In this document: positions 1-8,000 of the stretch, piece after piece
Numbering within the stretch: position 1 is the first letter of the stretch
Layout of the letters: each line of letters begins with the position of its first letter
NCBI GenBank assembly: GCA_030642425.1
Contig: DAOWNU010000043.1
Span: forward strand, 1 to 9,581
Source: a bacterium
GTDB taxonomy: Bacteria > UBP14 > UBA6098
Reading direction: 5' to 3'
DNA: 9,581 nucleotides
Program-made: the position numbers and the translations under genes
Notes under the pieces: generated by a model
Databases searched by the model: none
The model's input: the letters and a program-made list of their open reading frames with translations, nothing else
What the model was told of the DNA's origin: nothing

Positions 1-3000
1 CTGGGACGGCAACGATTACTCTGTCTATTTTACCGAGGGCAGTTCGCACGGCTATAATTACTCATGGAATTCCAGCGCGAGCGGGGTCGATCATCGATGG
101 CATTCGTTCGCCCCGCCTTCCGGAACCGTAACTTCGAGCACGACTATTACCGGAAACTATACCGAGCAATGGTGGTTCAATATCGACCCGAACGGCCATT
201 CCAGCGCTTGTCCGTCGCTTATCGGCTGGCACGACCACGGTTCGAGCGTCTATGGCTGTGTGGACGATTCTATAATTGTCGCCGGAACCACGCGTTATGC
301 CTTCACTATTTGGAGCGGCGACGCTACCGGCACGCGTTCTTCTCAATCCGACCCGATAACGATGACCGCCCCGCGCGAGGCCGTGGCCAACTGGCGCACC
401 GATTACTGGCTCGAACTCGAATACACGGGTTCCGGCGGCGCGGTTCCGGCTCAAACCGGCGAGGGATGGTGGGAGGCCGGAACGACCGCGCCAATCTCCA
501 CGGAACATCCAATATGGGACGGCCTTTCGCGCTACGATTTCGTTAGCTGGTCGGGCGGAAGTTTCGGCGACGCCTCGAATCCGGTTACGGACATTCTTAT
601 GGACGCCCCACACACGGCTGTCGCAGAATACGAGCTGGCCGAGATATTTGTCACGGTTCAGACCGACGGCACCGCGGATTCGGTCACGGTCGAAGGCGCC
701 GATTATCTCTCCCCCTGGGACGGCGTCTGGATGCCCGGAACTTCACACGATATTTCAACGTATCAAATTCAAACCGGCGGCGCGGGCATAAGATACATTT
801 TCGAGGATTGGCACGACGGTGTCGCAACACGCGACAGAACGGTAGCCCCGATAACCGACACGGTCTTCACCGCGAACTTTACTACGGAATATTATCTCAC
901 GGTCGATAACGGCGGCCATGGCACGGTTACCGGCGAGGGCTGGTATGAAGCCGGTTCCGCGGCCTATTTCGATATTACGACACCCGCCGACGAGACCGCC
1001 CGCGAGCGCTGGGTTTTCGACGAATGGAACGGAGTGGGAACCGGCTCATACAGCGGGCCATTCAACCCGGCAACCTGCACGATGAACGGGCCTATCACCG
1101 AAACCGCGATTTGGCTGCACCAGTTCAATATCGATATCGACGACGGCGGTTACGGCTCCGCGACCCCCGCGGTGGGAAGCTATTGGGCTTTCGAAGACAG
1201 CCTTTTCACGGCGCATATCACAAGCCCCGATATTGTCGCTCACACTTATTGCACCGGCTGGACCGGCACAGGCTCGGTTCCGGCTTCCGGCGCCGATACG
1301 ATAGTAACGTGGACGGTCGATGATTCCGGCACGGTCGAATGGAACTGGGCGCCGCAGTTGATTCTTGTTGTCGAAAGCGAATATCCGGGAGTCGTTCCCG
1401 CCGGAACGACATATTACGACCCCGGAACGCATATCACTGCGACCTGTCCGGGCGAGACCGTTATTGTTGCTTTGGGCCACAGGGCGATTCGCCTCGGGTG
1501 GACAGCCGCCGGAAGCGCGCCGGCATCGGGAGATTCCGGTGTGGTCGAATTCGATATAACGGAAAACACGAACATAACATGGAATTGGCGCACGGAATAT
1601 CTCCTCTCGATACTTAATCCCGGCGGCCACGACGACCCCGTTCCCCCCACCGACGACTATTGGTGTGTGAGGGATACCTCGATAGTGGCATGGGTAACCT
1701 CGCCCGACGGAAGCTGGTTTTGCATAGGCTACACCGGCACCGGAAGTGTCCCGGCATACAGCCCTTCGACTTATGCCTGGTTCTTCGTGAACGAGCCTTC
1801 GACTCTGACATGGAACTGGGAGGATTACACAAGTGTCGTCGGCCTGACAATTACTTCCCCCACGGATTCGGTCTGGCCCGGCACGGGAACTTTCTATTAT
1901 TATGTCGGAAGCACGGTTGTCTGTTCGACATATCACGATACGGTTTTCTATCAGTGGCGCGACGATATTCGATGGACTCTCGACGGCTGGACCGGAACTG
2001 TCGATTGTCCGGCCACCGGCGATTCCGGCTATGTGTCCTTTGTTATCAACACCGAATCGACTCTCGATTGGAACTGGACACAGCAGAATAGGGTGGATAT
2101 TAGCTCCGAAGGCAGCCGCGGTTCTCCGACGCCTCCCGAAGGCGAACTCTGGCTCGACGACGGCGCCTCCCAGCATTTCGCGGTTGCCAGCCCGGATGCC
2201 GGATTCTATTGTGTCGGCTGGGATGGCACGGGCAGTATCGACGACGGCATTCTCGACAGCTTCACCGCGCTTATCGATACGCCGAGCACGGTTAACTGGC
2301 TGTGGAGCGACGATATCTCCCCGCTCGTGGTTCACAGCGATTGGGACGCCCCTTGGCCCCCGGCGGGAACGACTTATGTAATCACGGGCACCGCCGTTAC
2401 ATGCACGGTTAGCACATACGATTATATCGACCCGGGCAGACGGATGACCTGCACCGGCTGGACTGCGACCGGAGCCGCGATTCCATCCTCGGGAAGTGCG
2501 AATACGGTGAGTTGGTCGATTGACGGACTCACGAATGTCTGGTGGAATTTCAAAGAGGAATTCAAGCTCGATGTTACGAGCGGCCACGGCGGTCCGATAC
2601 CGCCCGAAGGCTCGACATGGCACGACAGTTCCGCGACTATCGCGTGCAGTGTTACCAGCCCGGACGGCGACTGGTATTGTTACGGCTGGATCGGCACGGG
2701 TAGCGCTCCGAGCGGCTACGGAACCGTATTCGATTTCGACATTCACGACCCCTCGACGGTCGATTGGCTTTGGGAATATTCAACAGGGCCGATCTGTTCG
2801 CTCTTTATTTATTCTCCATACGGTCATCCGGTTCCCGCAGGAACATTGGTTGTCCCGGCCGGAGTGCATCTCGTCGCCACAGTGGAAGATTCGGTTTTCG
2901 AGAGCGGCGATTGGCAGCGCTGCACCGGCTGGAGGGGCACGGGCAGCGTCCCGGCGATGGGAGACAGCAATCTCGTTTCATTCGATATATATGAGACATC

Positions 3001-4957
3001 TCAACTGACATGGCAATGGAACGGCGAAATTCGCTGGCTGCTTCAGGTATTTTCCGAAGGCCGAGGCTCTCCGCGGCCTCCCGAAGGCGCTCATTGGGTT
3101 CCCGACGACACCGTTATGACGCTGCAGGTTACGAGTCCGGACGGAAGCTATATCTGTACCGGTTGGAATGGAATGGGAAGCATCCCGGTATTCGGACTCG
3201 ATACTATAGTAACAGCGACTATTGCCGAAAACTCCGTTATAGAGTGGCTCTGGGAAGAAATGGGCGATGTCGTTACACTGACTGTAACGAGCGATTTCGG
3301 CGACCCATATCCGCACAGGGGACTAACATACCACCCGATAGGCAGGCATCTCGCGGCCTATGTCGAAGACACGATATTTGTGATGGACGGAGTCAGAAGA
3401 CTCTGTGACGGATGGCGCGGGGGCGGCTCGGTTCCGGCTTCGGGAGACAGCGCGCATTTCGAGTTCGATATCGATGTCAATTCGACTATCGACTGGCAGT
3501 TCGTGAGTTCATACCATATCTCGCTCGATTATACGGGAAGCCCCGTGTTGCCCGTTCAGATAGGCGAGGGTTGGTATGTCTTCGGCGAGGATGTCGATAT
3601 TTTCACGGATTCGCTCATTCATTCGGGAGCCAATCATTACCTGTTTGATTCCTGGATTGGCGGTCCTCCCGCGATGCCGGATTCGTTTATTACCGGCTTC
3701 CCGGTGGATTCAACATACGACCTTATCGCGAACTATGTCCGGGCTGTCGAAGTGGTAATCTCGAAAGACCCGATTCATACGGAAGGTTATATCTCCGTGG
3801 ACGGGGTTCGCACTTACGGCGTCAGCGAGGTAACCTGCTGGTGGGTAACCGGCTCCTCTCACGAGGTGAGTGTCGGGAGTATCGATACGACGGAGGCCAT
3901 GTTCTATCACTTCAACAGTTGGTCGGACGGCGGAACGCGCACACATATTGTCGGCCCCGTTACGGACGATTTCAATCTGGTGGCGAACTATAATAGAGAG
4001 TGCCTTATTCGATTGGAGAAGGACCCCGCCGCCGACGTCTATGGTGTGATCGGATTCGAGCATACGCATGTCTTCGATTGGGCGACCGAGGAATGGTTCT
4101 TCGAGGGTTCGATGGTGCATATCGCGGTGTCCGATTCCGATTACTCTCCCTCCGGTTTCGATAGGTTTATCTGGAATAGCTGGTCGGACGGCGGGGCGCG
4201 AGTGCATCCTATTATTGTTACGGAACCGGATACATTCATCGCTGTTTATCAGGCGGATCATCTGGTTTCAATTCGAAAAGACCCCTTAGAACCTTACGGC
4301 TGGATAACAATTGCCGATTCGACATGCGATTTATGTTTTCAATTGGCAAGATGGATTGCGAGGGATTCGGACATCTGGGTGGAAGTAAGTCCCGCCGAGG
4401 CTACCGATATTGGAGATACGGTCTATTTCTTCGATCATTTCTCGGACGCCGGTGCGATAGGCCACTGGATTGGACCGATTACCGAATTTGAGATATTAAC
4501 GGCATTTTATGATGCCACGGAGGTTATCCTCGCCATCTGTGTGGAGAACGATACTGTCGATTTCGACACGGTAGATGTCGGCAGCTCGACAACGGTGCCA
4601 ACATCTGAACGCGTAGTAGTAGAAAATTGCGGCGATATTGCGGCGACCTGGGGATTGGAAATCTCCGACGAGGGCGACACATGGGAAGCGGCTCATATTC
4701 CTGCCGAGGACCGGTTTGTCCTTCGGGCGCAATTCGATTATGAATTGGCCCCGCCGATTGTTTTCGACCCCATCCGGGATTATTTGAAAACCATGAACAC
4801 ATGGGCAACGAGCATGATGTTCGGACCGGAAGGTTATGCTGTGGATGTCTTGGATGTCCAATCCCTGTGGTTCCAGTTCCTTGCCCCGACATTGAGCACC
4901 GACTACAGCATTCAAAAGCTCACGGTTACAATAAGGGGGAAGGTATATTTGCCATAA
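1..4957 (+). CDS. Giant secreted repeat protein with divergent InlB B-type repeats (5' partial)
   Basis: The reading frame is open from base 2 to the TAA at 4955-4957, giving 1651 visible residues. The GTG at 260 is not a credible start, because the 86 codons before it continue the same repeat pattern; the real start and any signal peptide lie upstream. The visible protein is a chain of 75-86-residue modules rich in W, G, D, T, S and aromatics. Most show the InlB B-repeat-like logic: a Y-x-L-x-V strand, a turn, an F/Y-x-x-W-x-G core and a closing P-x-T-x-x-A-N-Y/W strand. Blocks are A (to 1123), five B1-B2 pairs (1124-3511), C (3512-4516) and a distinct terminal module (4517-4954). There is no catalytic motif, membrane helix, LPXTG or T9SS sorting domain at the C-terminus. 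Only eight lysines are present. Such proteins are usually adhesins or surface stalks; here that role is inferred from repeat architecture and the exported-protease neighbour. Exact function is unknown. Confidence 0.9.
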   Translation, partial: WDGNDYSVYFTEGSSHGYNYSWNSSASGVDHRWHSFAPPSGTVTSSTTITGNYTEQWWFNIDPNGHSSACPSLIGWHDHGSSVYGCVDDSIIVAGTTRYAFTIWSGDATGTRSSQSDPITMTAPREAVANWRTDYWLELEYTGSGGAVPAQTGEGWWEAGTTAPISTEHPIWDGLSRYDFVSWSGGSFGDASNPVTDILMDAPHTAVAEYELAEIFVTVQTDGTADSVTVEGADYLSPWDGVWMPGTSHDISTYQIQTGGAGIRYIFEDWHDGVATRDRTVAPITDTVFTANFTTEYYLTVDNGGHGTVTGEGWYEAGSAAYFDITTPADETARERWVFDEWNGVGTGSYSGPFNPATCTMNGPITETAIWLHQFNIDIDDGGYGSATPAVGSYWAFEDSLFTAHITSPDIVAHTYCTGWTGTGSVPASGADTIVTWTVDDSGTVEWNWAPQLILVVESEYPGVVPAGTTYYDPGTHITATCPGETVIVALGHRAIRLGWTAAGSAPASGDSGVVEFDITENTNITWNWRTEYLLSILNPGGHDDPVPPTDDYWCVRDTSIVAWVTSPDGSWFCIGYTGTGSVPAYSPSTYAWFFVNEPSTLTWNWEDYTSVVGLTITSPTDSVWPGTGTFYYYVGSTVVCSTYHDTVFYQWRDDIRWTLDGWTGTVDCPATGDSGYVSFVINTESTLDWNWTQQNRVDISSEGSRGSPTPPEGELWLDDGASQHFAVASPDAGFYCVGWDGTGSIDDGILDSFTALIDTPSTVNWLWSDDISPLVVHSDWDAPWPPAGTTYVITGTAVTCTVSTYDYIDPGRRMTCTGWTATGAAIPSSGSANTVSWSIDGLTNVWWNFKEEFKLDVTSGHGGPIPPEGSTWHDSSATIACSVTSPDGDWYCYGWIGTGSAPSGYGTVFDFDIHDPSTVDWLWEYSTGPICSLFIYSPYGHPVPAGTLVVPAGVHLVATVEDSVFESGDWQRCTGWRGTGSVPAMGDSNLVSFDIYETSQLTWQWNGEIRWLLQVFSEGRGSPRPPEGAHWVPDDTVMTLQVTSPDGSYICTGWNGMGSIPVFGLDTIVTATIAENSVIEWLWEEMGDVVTLTVTSDFGDPYPHRGLTYHPIGRHLAAYVEDTIFVMDGVRRLCDGWRGGGSVPASGDSAHFEFDIDVNSTIDWQFVSSYHISLDYTGSPVLPVQIGEGWYVFGEDVDIFTDSLIHSGANHYLFDSWIGGPPAMPDSFITGFPVDSTYDLIANYVRAVEVVISKDPIHTEGYISVDGVRTYGVSEVTCWWVTGSSHEVSVGSIDTTEAMFYHFNSWSDGGTRTHIVGPVTDDFNLVANYNRECLIRLEKDPAADVYGVIGFEHTHVFDWATEEWFFEGSMVHIAVSDSDYSPSGFDRFIWNSWSDGGARVHPIIVTEPDTFIAVYQADHLVSIRKDPLEPYGWITIADSTCDLCFQLARWIARDSDIWVEVSPAEATDIGDTVYFFDHFSDAGAIGHWIGPITEFEILTAFYDATEVILAICVENDTVDFDTVDVGSSTTVPTSERVVVENCGDIAATWGLEISDEGDTWEAAHIPAEDRFVLRAQFDYELAPPIVFDPIRDYLKTMNTWATSMMFGPEGYAVDVLDVQSLWFQFLAPTLSTDYSIQKLTVTIRGKVYLP
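2..1123 (+). repeat. Block A: four InlB B-like repeats plus a truncated one
   Basis: Protein-level repeats inside the giant gene. A truncated unit (2-169) ends in ITGNYTEQ. Complete units follow at 170-403 (ends AVANWRTD), 404-640 (ends AVAEYELA), 641-889 (ends FTANFTTE) and 890-1123 (ends TAIWLHQ). Each begins with a strand such as YYLTV or YWLEL, then a glycine-rich turn and G-x-G-W-Y/W-E-A-G (clearest in the second and fourth), then an aromatic-x-x-W core such as FEDWHDG or FDEWNGVG, and ends with a P-x-T-like closing strand. This matches the general pattern of divergent InlB B-repeats (established family knowledge). The domain name is a pattern-based call, not a profile hit. Divergence between units is high, so no recent duplication is evident here. 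Confidence 0.7.
1124..3511 (+). repeat. Block B: five tandem copies of an alternating B1-B2 module pair
   Basis: Ten modules alternate strictly between two subtypes. Pairs lie at 1124-1597, 1598-2086, 2087-2560, 2561-3031 and 3032-3511, with B2 halves starting at 1358, 1835, 2321, 2792 and 3269; each pair is 157-163 residues. B1 modules carry a proline turn (such as SPTPPEG), then a T/A-SPD segment, then a Cys two residues before GW or GY, and G-x-GS. B2 modules carry a P-x-G-T-T-Y-type turn (VPAGTTYY, PPAGTTYV, VPAGTLVV), a longer insert before the GW core, and usually a SGDS-like turn. All ten close with a W-x-W/F motif (EWNW, TWNW, DWNW, NWLW, WWNF, DWLW, TWQW, EWLW, DWQF). The alternation implies that the pair, not the single module, was the unit of duplication. 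Confidence 0.8.
3512..4516 (+). repeat. Block C: four InlB B-like repeats, three with a KDP start motif
   Basis: Units at 3512-3745, 3746-4000, 4001-4258 and 4259-4516 return to the A-like closing pattern (IANYVRA, VANYNRE, AVYQAD, AFYDA). The last three share a start motif: ISKDP, LEKDP and IRKDP, each followed by a Y-G/YI-type turn, and a core such as F-N-SWSDGG, WNSWSDGG or FDHFSDAG. The first unit (HISLDYTG and IGEGWYVFGED) resembles the second A unit and bridges the two styles. The three KDP lysines are half of the six lysines in the last 400 residues of the protein. Confidence 0.65.
4517..4954 (+). other. C-terminal beta module of the giant repeat protein
   Basis: The last ~145 residues do not follow the repeat pattern. 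They contain a VENCGDIAATWGLEI segment, an AEDRFVLRAQF strand and a final LWFQFLAPTLSTDYSIQKL stretch followed by TVTIRGKV. This looks like an immunoglobulin-like or choice-of-anchor-like beta sandwich. From memory, similar endings (NxGN...W, then LWF-x-F-x-x-PT-x-S...Q-x-I/L-x-V-x-I) occur at the C-termini of surface proteins in several candidate phyla; this was not checked. It takes the place where a T9SS sorting domain would be expected, but lacks the PNPFN motif and the Y-x-x-x-G-I-Y-x-Y-x-L/I pattern. A role in anchoring or export is speculative. Confidence 0.5.
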
Positions 4958-5041
4958 TATCTATTGCAAATTATTGCCGATATCGGTAAGTTGATGTTTG
5001 TTGAAACTATAAGCGTAAGAAACGCCTTTCGAGAGGATTCG
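4958..5041 (+). promoter_or_regulatory. 84-bp spacer with a short dyad (4974-4989)
   Basis: Between the two large genes there is a palindromic core CCGATATCGG (4977-4986), extended to TTGCCGATATCGGTAA if one G-U or mismatched pair is allowed. As RNA it could make a six-pair stem with an ATAT loop, but no T-run follows, so it is not a convincing terminator. As DNA it could be an operator. TTGCAA at 4964 and TTGATG at 4991 resemble -35 boxes, but I see no well-spaced -10 box, so a separate promoter for the protease gene is not supported. Co-transcription with the upstream gene is possible. Confidence 0.25.
5031..5036 (+). promoter_or_regulatory. Ribosome binding site of the C25 peptidase gene
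   Basis: GAGAGG lies five bases before the ATG at 5042, an ideal Shine-Dalgarno distance. This decides the start: the in-frame upstream ATG-like start at 4964 would put 26 extra, non-hydrophobic residues before a typical signal peptide and has no comparable site. Confidence 0.8.
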
Positions 5042-8000
5042 ATGAAAAACAGAACGTCTTACTTGCTGATATCGGCATTATTTATCTCTGTTTGTTTCGG
5101 TGAGATCGCTATTTCGGAATCGTCCGCGAGCGGTTTTACCGCCGCATTTCTCTCTTCCGATATTGTAATAAAACCCTCTGCAAATAACGGGTTTATCGAA
5201 TTAGACATGGCCGATTGCGCGATAGGCGGCGAGCTTGGCGGCCCGAAAATACCGATATATAAGTATTTAATAGAATTGCCCGATGAGGGTGAGTTCGAGG
5301 TTATTATTTCGACCTTCTCCGAGAGGAAAATATCGCTCGACGCGCCCCCTGTTCCGCGCCAGCGCCCAAGATTCAAGAATAAATTCGACTTCCAGTTTGA
5401 ATATAGGCCAGAATTATACTCGGATAGGTCGTTCGAGCCGATAGTGGAGATAAAGGAACTCGGCGTTCTTCGCGGCCACCGTCTCGCGGAACTCGTGATA
5501 AGGCCGATAGAATACTATCCCGATAACGGCGGTCTGATATTGCGGAAAAATATCCACTTTCGTGTCGAATATTCCCGGTCGCTTCAACCGGTTCAGAGAA
5601 GATTGCACGCCCCCTGGGCCGAAGAGCTGCTCTTCGGGAGCCTGCTTATCCCCACCGAAGTGCCCCGGATTTTCGATCTTCCCCCTCATTATTTAATACT
5701 GACCGACGATACTTTCACCCCGCTCCTCGGCGATTTTGTGGAATTCAAAGAGCAGCAGGGGTATATCGTTACGGTCGCCTCGGTGGATACGATAGGCTCG
5801 ACCGATATTACAATCCGAAATTTCGTTCAAGATTCATATACCGATTGGCCCGATCCCCCCGATTATCTGCTAATTGTCGGCGATGTCGATAGGGTGCCTT
5901 CGCATATAATATCGACCATGGGGGACAGCTATCCCACGGATCAGTTCTATATTACGGTCGATGGCCCCGATTATTTCCCGGATATCGCCTGCGGCCGGTT
6001 CAGTGTGGAAACGCCTACCGAACTTCAGGCGATTATCGAGAAGACTATCGCTTTTGCGCATTTCGATTTCACCGCGACGGATTGGCTTCGCCATTTCGTT
6101 CTCCCGGCCTGCGGCGCCGACGGCGATTACGAGCTTTGCATGGGCACGCAGCGTTATGTTTCATCGATGCATCTTCCCCCGGCGGATTACGATGTCGATA
6201 CAATATTCGCATATTACGGCGGCACAAGCGCGGAGCTTATTGCGGCAATAAACGCGGGCGCCGCGGTCGTCGATTACTCCGGGCACGGTGAGGAGTCAGG
6301 CTGGAACAACCCATCGGTGCAGGTCTCCGATCTGGCGGGATTAACAAACGAGGGCAAATTCGGCCTCGTTATTTCCAATGCCTGTTTGACGAATAAATTC
6401 AATCATACTTTCCCCTGTTTCGGCGAGGGGTGGATCCGCCTGCCGAATAAGGGCGCGGTGGCATTTATCGCCGGTTCTTCGACAACCCTCTGGGACGAGG
6501 ACGATTGGTGGCAGCGCGCGGTTTTCGACGCCGTTTTCGACAGCGCGTATTCGTTCGCCGCTTCATTTATGTATCGCGGCTGTTTGGAGGTCGAACTGCG
6601 CGGCAGCCCGGATGCGGAATATTATTTCCGAATATATCATATCCTTGGCGACCCTTCGCTGAGTTTCTATTGGGGCGAGCCGGATTCGTTCGCGGTGGAT
6701 ATACCCGAAATCGTCCCACTCGGGATGTCTTCGGTCGATATCGATGCCCCGGAATCGACAATTGTCAGTGTCTGGACGCCGTCGGGGCCGCGAGGCTCCG
6801 CATATTCTATCGGCGGGACGGCTCATATCCCGTTTCATCCCGTCCCTTCGATAGCGGATACGGCCACTGTTTATTGCTGGAGACCGAACTTTTTCATTCC
6901 GATATGGGATCAAATCCCGATTATCCCGCTGGTGGAATACACGATCACTCCGGAAAGCCTTATCGTTTCGGAGCCAGGGTCGGTAACGGTTTTTGTGGCG
7001 GAAACTTCGGGCGTGCCGATTGTCGGCGCGACAATAATAATCGAAGGGTTGACGATTCTGGATTCGATGGTAACGCCTGTTTCGGGCGAAGTGGTTTTCC
7101 GTTTTACTCCGCCTTACGCCGAGACGTTGACGATAAGAGGATACAATCCGGATTCCGGGATAATTCTTTTCGAGACGCTTCCCGTGGTTGGCGGCTTGCC
7201 ATTCGAACCGGTAGCAATCGAAGCAGGAAGCCCATCCGCCCATGTCGATGATTCTCTTGCGGTTGGCTTTGCGGGCTTCATCCATTTCGACATGCCTTCA
7301 TATCCATGCGAATGGCGGATAGAAGGTTACGGTATCGATACAAGCGGAAGCGCGTCCGACAGCCAGACTGTCTGGATAGAGCCTTCGTCTCAGGGCACGA
7401 TTACTCTCCGGACGGTTAAGGAGGGCTACGCCATAGCGCGGACGTTTATCCGCTCCGCTATTTGCCGCGGCCCATTCGACGGCACGCTTACGGACACTTC
7501 GGGAACTATTTTTGCTTCTGGTGTGCAAGTCGATCTATATCCCGCCGGAACGGATACTTCCGGAATCGCTCCGACCGCTTCTGCGGTATCGAATTCTTCG
7601 GGCGATTTCGATGTCGCCGGACCGATTGTGTGTGCCGAATATGACCTTTACGCGCGCGGTTTCGGCTGGTCGGATACGGTTATCAGCGGCTTTATTCATC
7701 ACGCCGACGGCGGATACGATATTGGCCTTAATCCGGCCCCGGCCGGCAGTTTGACAATAACAATTTCGGATTTGGCGGGTTCGCCGGTAAATGCCGAGAT
7801 AATCCTGCTTCGCTCCGACGGCTCGATAGTCGGATATGCCCTCGGGGATAATCTCGCTGTTGGCCGGCTTCCCCATTTCGATTACAATTTGCTCGTCTCT
7901 TCGAGGGAATTTGCGGTTAGCCGCTCGACAATTTCGCTTTTGAGCGCGGACAGCACAGTGGAAATTCGGCTTTCACCGGCCTATGCCAACGTGCTTCTGT

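Noticed and set aside
260..262. GTG as start of the giant gene
   Set aside because: The same frame is open and repeat-like back to base 2, with no Shine-Dalgarno site before the GTG. The gene is truncated by the window edge instead.
1046..2746. Long antisense open frame (about 566 codons) opposite the giant gene
   Set aside because: It lies wholly inside the repeat gene, is rich in Arg/Ala/Gly in the way shadow frames of this codon usage are, and has no domain pattern. The sense frame has coherent repeats.
4964..5041. Upstream start for the C25 protease adding 26 residues
   Set aside because: The ATG at 5042 has an ideal GAGAGG site and directly precedes a typical signal peptide; the longer version would bury it.
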